This document shows positions 6,314 through 7,341 of a stretch of 7,341 bases of DNA, one piece after another. A model generated the notes under the pieces. The model ran no database searches, was not told where the DNA came from, and saw only the letters and a list, made by a program, of their open reading frames with translations. Both the position numbers and the translations under genes were made by a program. How positions within the stretch are numbered: the first letter of the stretch is position 1; the number at the start of each line of letters is the position of its first letter. The DNA comes from Cytophagales bacterium (GTDB lineage Bacteria; Bacteroidota; Bacteroidia; Cytophagales; Cyclobacteriaceae): NCBI GenBank assembly GCA_029262935.1, contig JAJCYK010000251.1, positions 1 to 7,341 on the forward strand, in the 5' to 3' direction.

Positions 6314-7341
6314 ATGGAATTTAAACCACCAATTTCATTCGAGGACACTTCGATAGCGTTCTCATCCAAGTCTAATCAGGCCCTGAGGAGAACCTCAAGA
6401 TTATTCGCGATTATGAATTATCCTTGGTTGGTAAATTTAGGCACTAATTTCATAAAAGTAGCACTAAAACTAAGGTTACCAGTTAAATCCCTAATTCGAC
6501 AAACCATTTTCAAACAATTTTGTGGAGGTGAATCGATTGAGGCCTGTAAGGAGACATCATTGGCCTTACATAAATACGGCATTGGTACTATTCTGGATTA
6601 TTCTGTAGAAGGGACCGAGCGAGAAGAGGATTTTGAAAGTACTACTTTGGAAACCCTCAACACCATTCAGCAATCCAGTATCAACTCCAAGAACCCATTC
6701 TGTGTTTTCAAAGTGTCGGGTATTGCTAGTAATTTGTTATTAGAAAAGATGCATCACGGAGAACCATTAAATACCGCACAGCAAGACTCCTGGAATCGGG
6801 TTAAGGACCGGGTGTATCGTATTTGTAAGGCCGCAGTAAATCATGACATACGCATTTTAATCGACGCCGAAGAAAGCTGGATACAGAATCCCATTGATGA
6901 TCTGGCCTATGAGCTTATGCAACAGTTTAACCAAGATAAGACGGTAGTCTACAACACTTTTCAGATGTATCGTCACGACATGTATCAAAAGCTAAAGGCC
7001 GCTTTCCATATGGCAGTGACTTATAATTTCCATCTAGGAGTAAAACTCGTGCGAGGGGCTTATATGGAAAAAGAGCGAGACCGAGCTGCTGAAAAAGGCT
7101 ATCCAAGTCCTATACAACGTAACAAAGAGGCGACAGATGAAGATTTCAATCAAGCACTGACTTTTTGTGTAGATAATAATCAGCGTATTGATTTATGCTG
7201 CGGTTCCCACAATGCCTATAGTAATTACTATCTCACTGTACTGATGGAAAAGTATCGTATCAAACCAAACGACCCGGGCATCTACTTTGTTCAATTGTTT
7301 GGGATGAGCGATAATATCAGTTACAACTTAGCTTATGCTGG
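6314..7341 (+). CDS. Proline dehydrogenase, stand-alone; C-terminus cut by window end
   Basis: FAD enzyme that oxidises L-proline to pyrroline-5-carboxylate, the first step of proline breakdown, usually at the membrane because electrons pass to quinone. The open frame runs 342 codons to the window edge without a stop. Bacteroidota enzymes are about 390 residues, so the missing part should hold the last barrel strand and helix and the conserved arginine pair that binds the substrate carboxylate. Visible motifs are GTILDYSVEG (91-100), FKVSGIAS (132-139), LIDAEESW (182-189), VKLVRGAYMEKER (243-255) with the flavin-interacting lysine and arginine, and QLFGMSDNISYNLA (327-340). The length and N-terminus indicate the monofunctional form, not the long bifunctional PutA. 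ATG at 6314 gives MEFKPPISFEDTSIAF, a normal beginning for this group. It is divergent from aroB. Confidence 0.93.
   Translation, partial: MEFKPPISFEDTSIAFSSKSNQALRRTSRLFAIMNYPWLVNLGTNFIKVALKLRLPVKSLIRQTIFKQFCGGESIEACKETSLALHKYGIGTILDYSVEGTEREEDFESTTLETLNTIQQSSINSKNPFCVFKVSGIASNLLLEKMHHGEPLNTAQQDSWNRVKDRVYRICKAAVNHDIRILIDAEESWIQNPIDDLAYELMQQFNQDKTVVYNTFQMYRHDMYQKLKAAFHMAVTYNFHLGVKLVRGAYMEKERDRAAEKGYPSPIQRNKEATDEDFNQALTFCVDNNQRIDLCCGSHNAYSNYYLTVLMEKYRIKPNDPGIYFVQLFGMSDNISYNLAYA

Overview
The window is a compact stretch of chromosomal housekeeping genes, most likely from a member of the Bacteroidota (Flavobacteriales- or Saprospirales-like). I infer this from several signs. Most starts have little or no Shine-Dalgarno sequence. 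One promoter has a perfect TAnnTTTG -7 box. AroA carries the SDWSAASYWY variant. A stand-alone proline dehydrogenase lies head-to-head with aroB. The DNA is moderately AT-rich. I see no mobile element, tRNA, rRNA, CRISPR array or phage gene. This assignment comes from reading the sequence, not from a search.

Left edge (1-154): the first 17 codons of a minus-strand Ppx/GppA-family phosphatase run off the window. A 102-bp divergent intergenic region separates it from the plus-strand genes. It holds a possible 20-codon upstream ORF with an unusually strong Shine-Dalgarno sequence.

Plus-strand block (155-3618): three tightly packed genes that look like one transcription unit. They are a biotin-dependent acyl-CoA carboxylase carboxyltransferase (propionyl-CoA type), an M42 metallo-aminopeptidase (11-bp gap) and a BtuF-like helical-backbone metal/cobalamin receptor (3-bp gap). 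The receptor has no signal peptide and no transporter neighbours. A vitamin B12 link between it and the carboxylase is only a speculation: propionyl-CoA carboxylation feeds B12-dependent methylmalonyl-CoA mutase.

Shikimate region (3569-6261): aroA (EPSP synthase) and aroB (3-dehydroquinate synthase), both on the minus strand, flank one plus-strand gene for a small YtxH-like membrane protein. The 3' ends are very tight. aroA overlaps the receptor gene tail-to-tail by 50 bp, and the stop codons of aroB and the YtxH gene touch with no base between them. Neither junction has room for a conventional intergenic terminator.

Right edge (6262-7341): a 52-bp divergent spacer precedes a plus-strand proline dehydrogenase that lacks only its C-terminal part at the window end. 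Its promoter-like TATATTTG lies seven bases before the ATG, which suggests a very short leader.

I found no convincing new biological system. The points worth a second look are in gene architecture: leaderless receptor, same-frame junction, convergent overlaps, the opposite-strand gene between aroB and aroA, and the upstream ORF.
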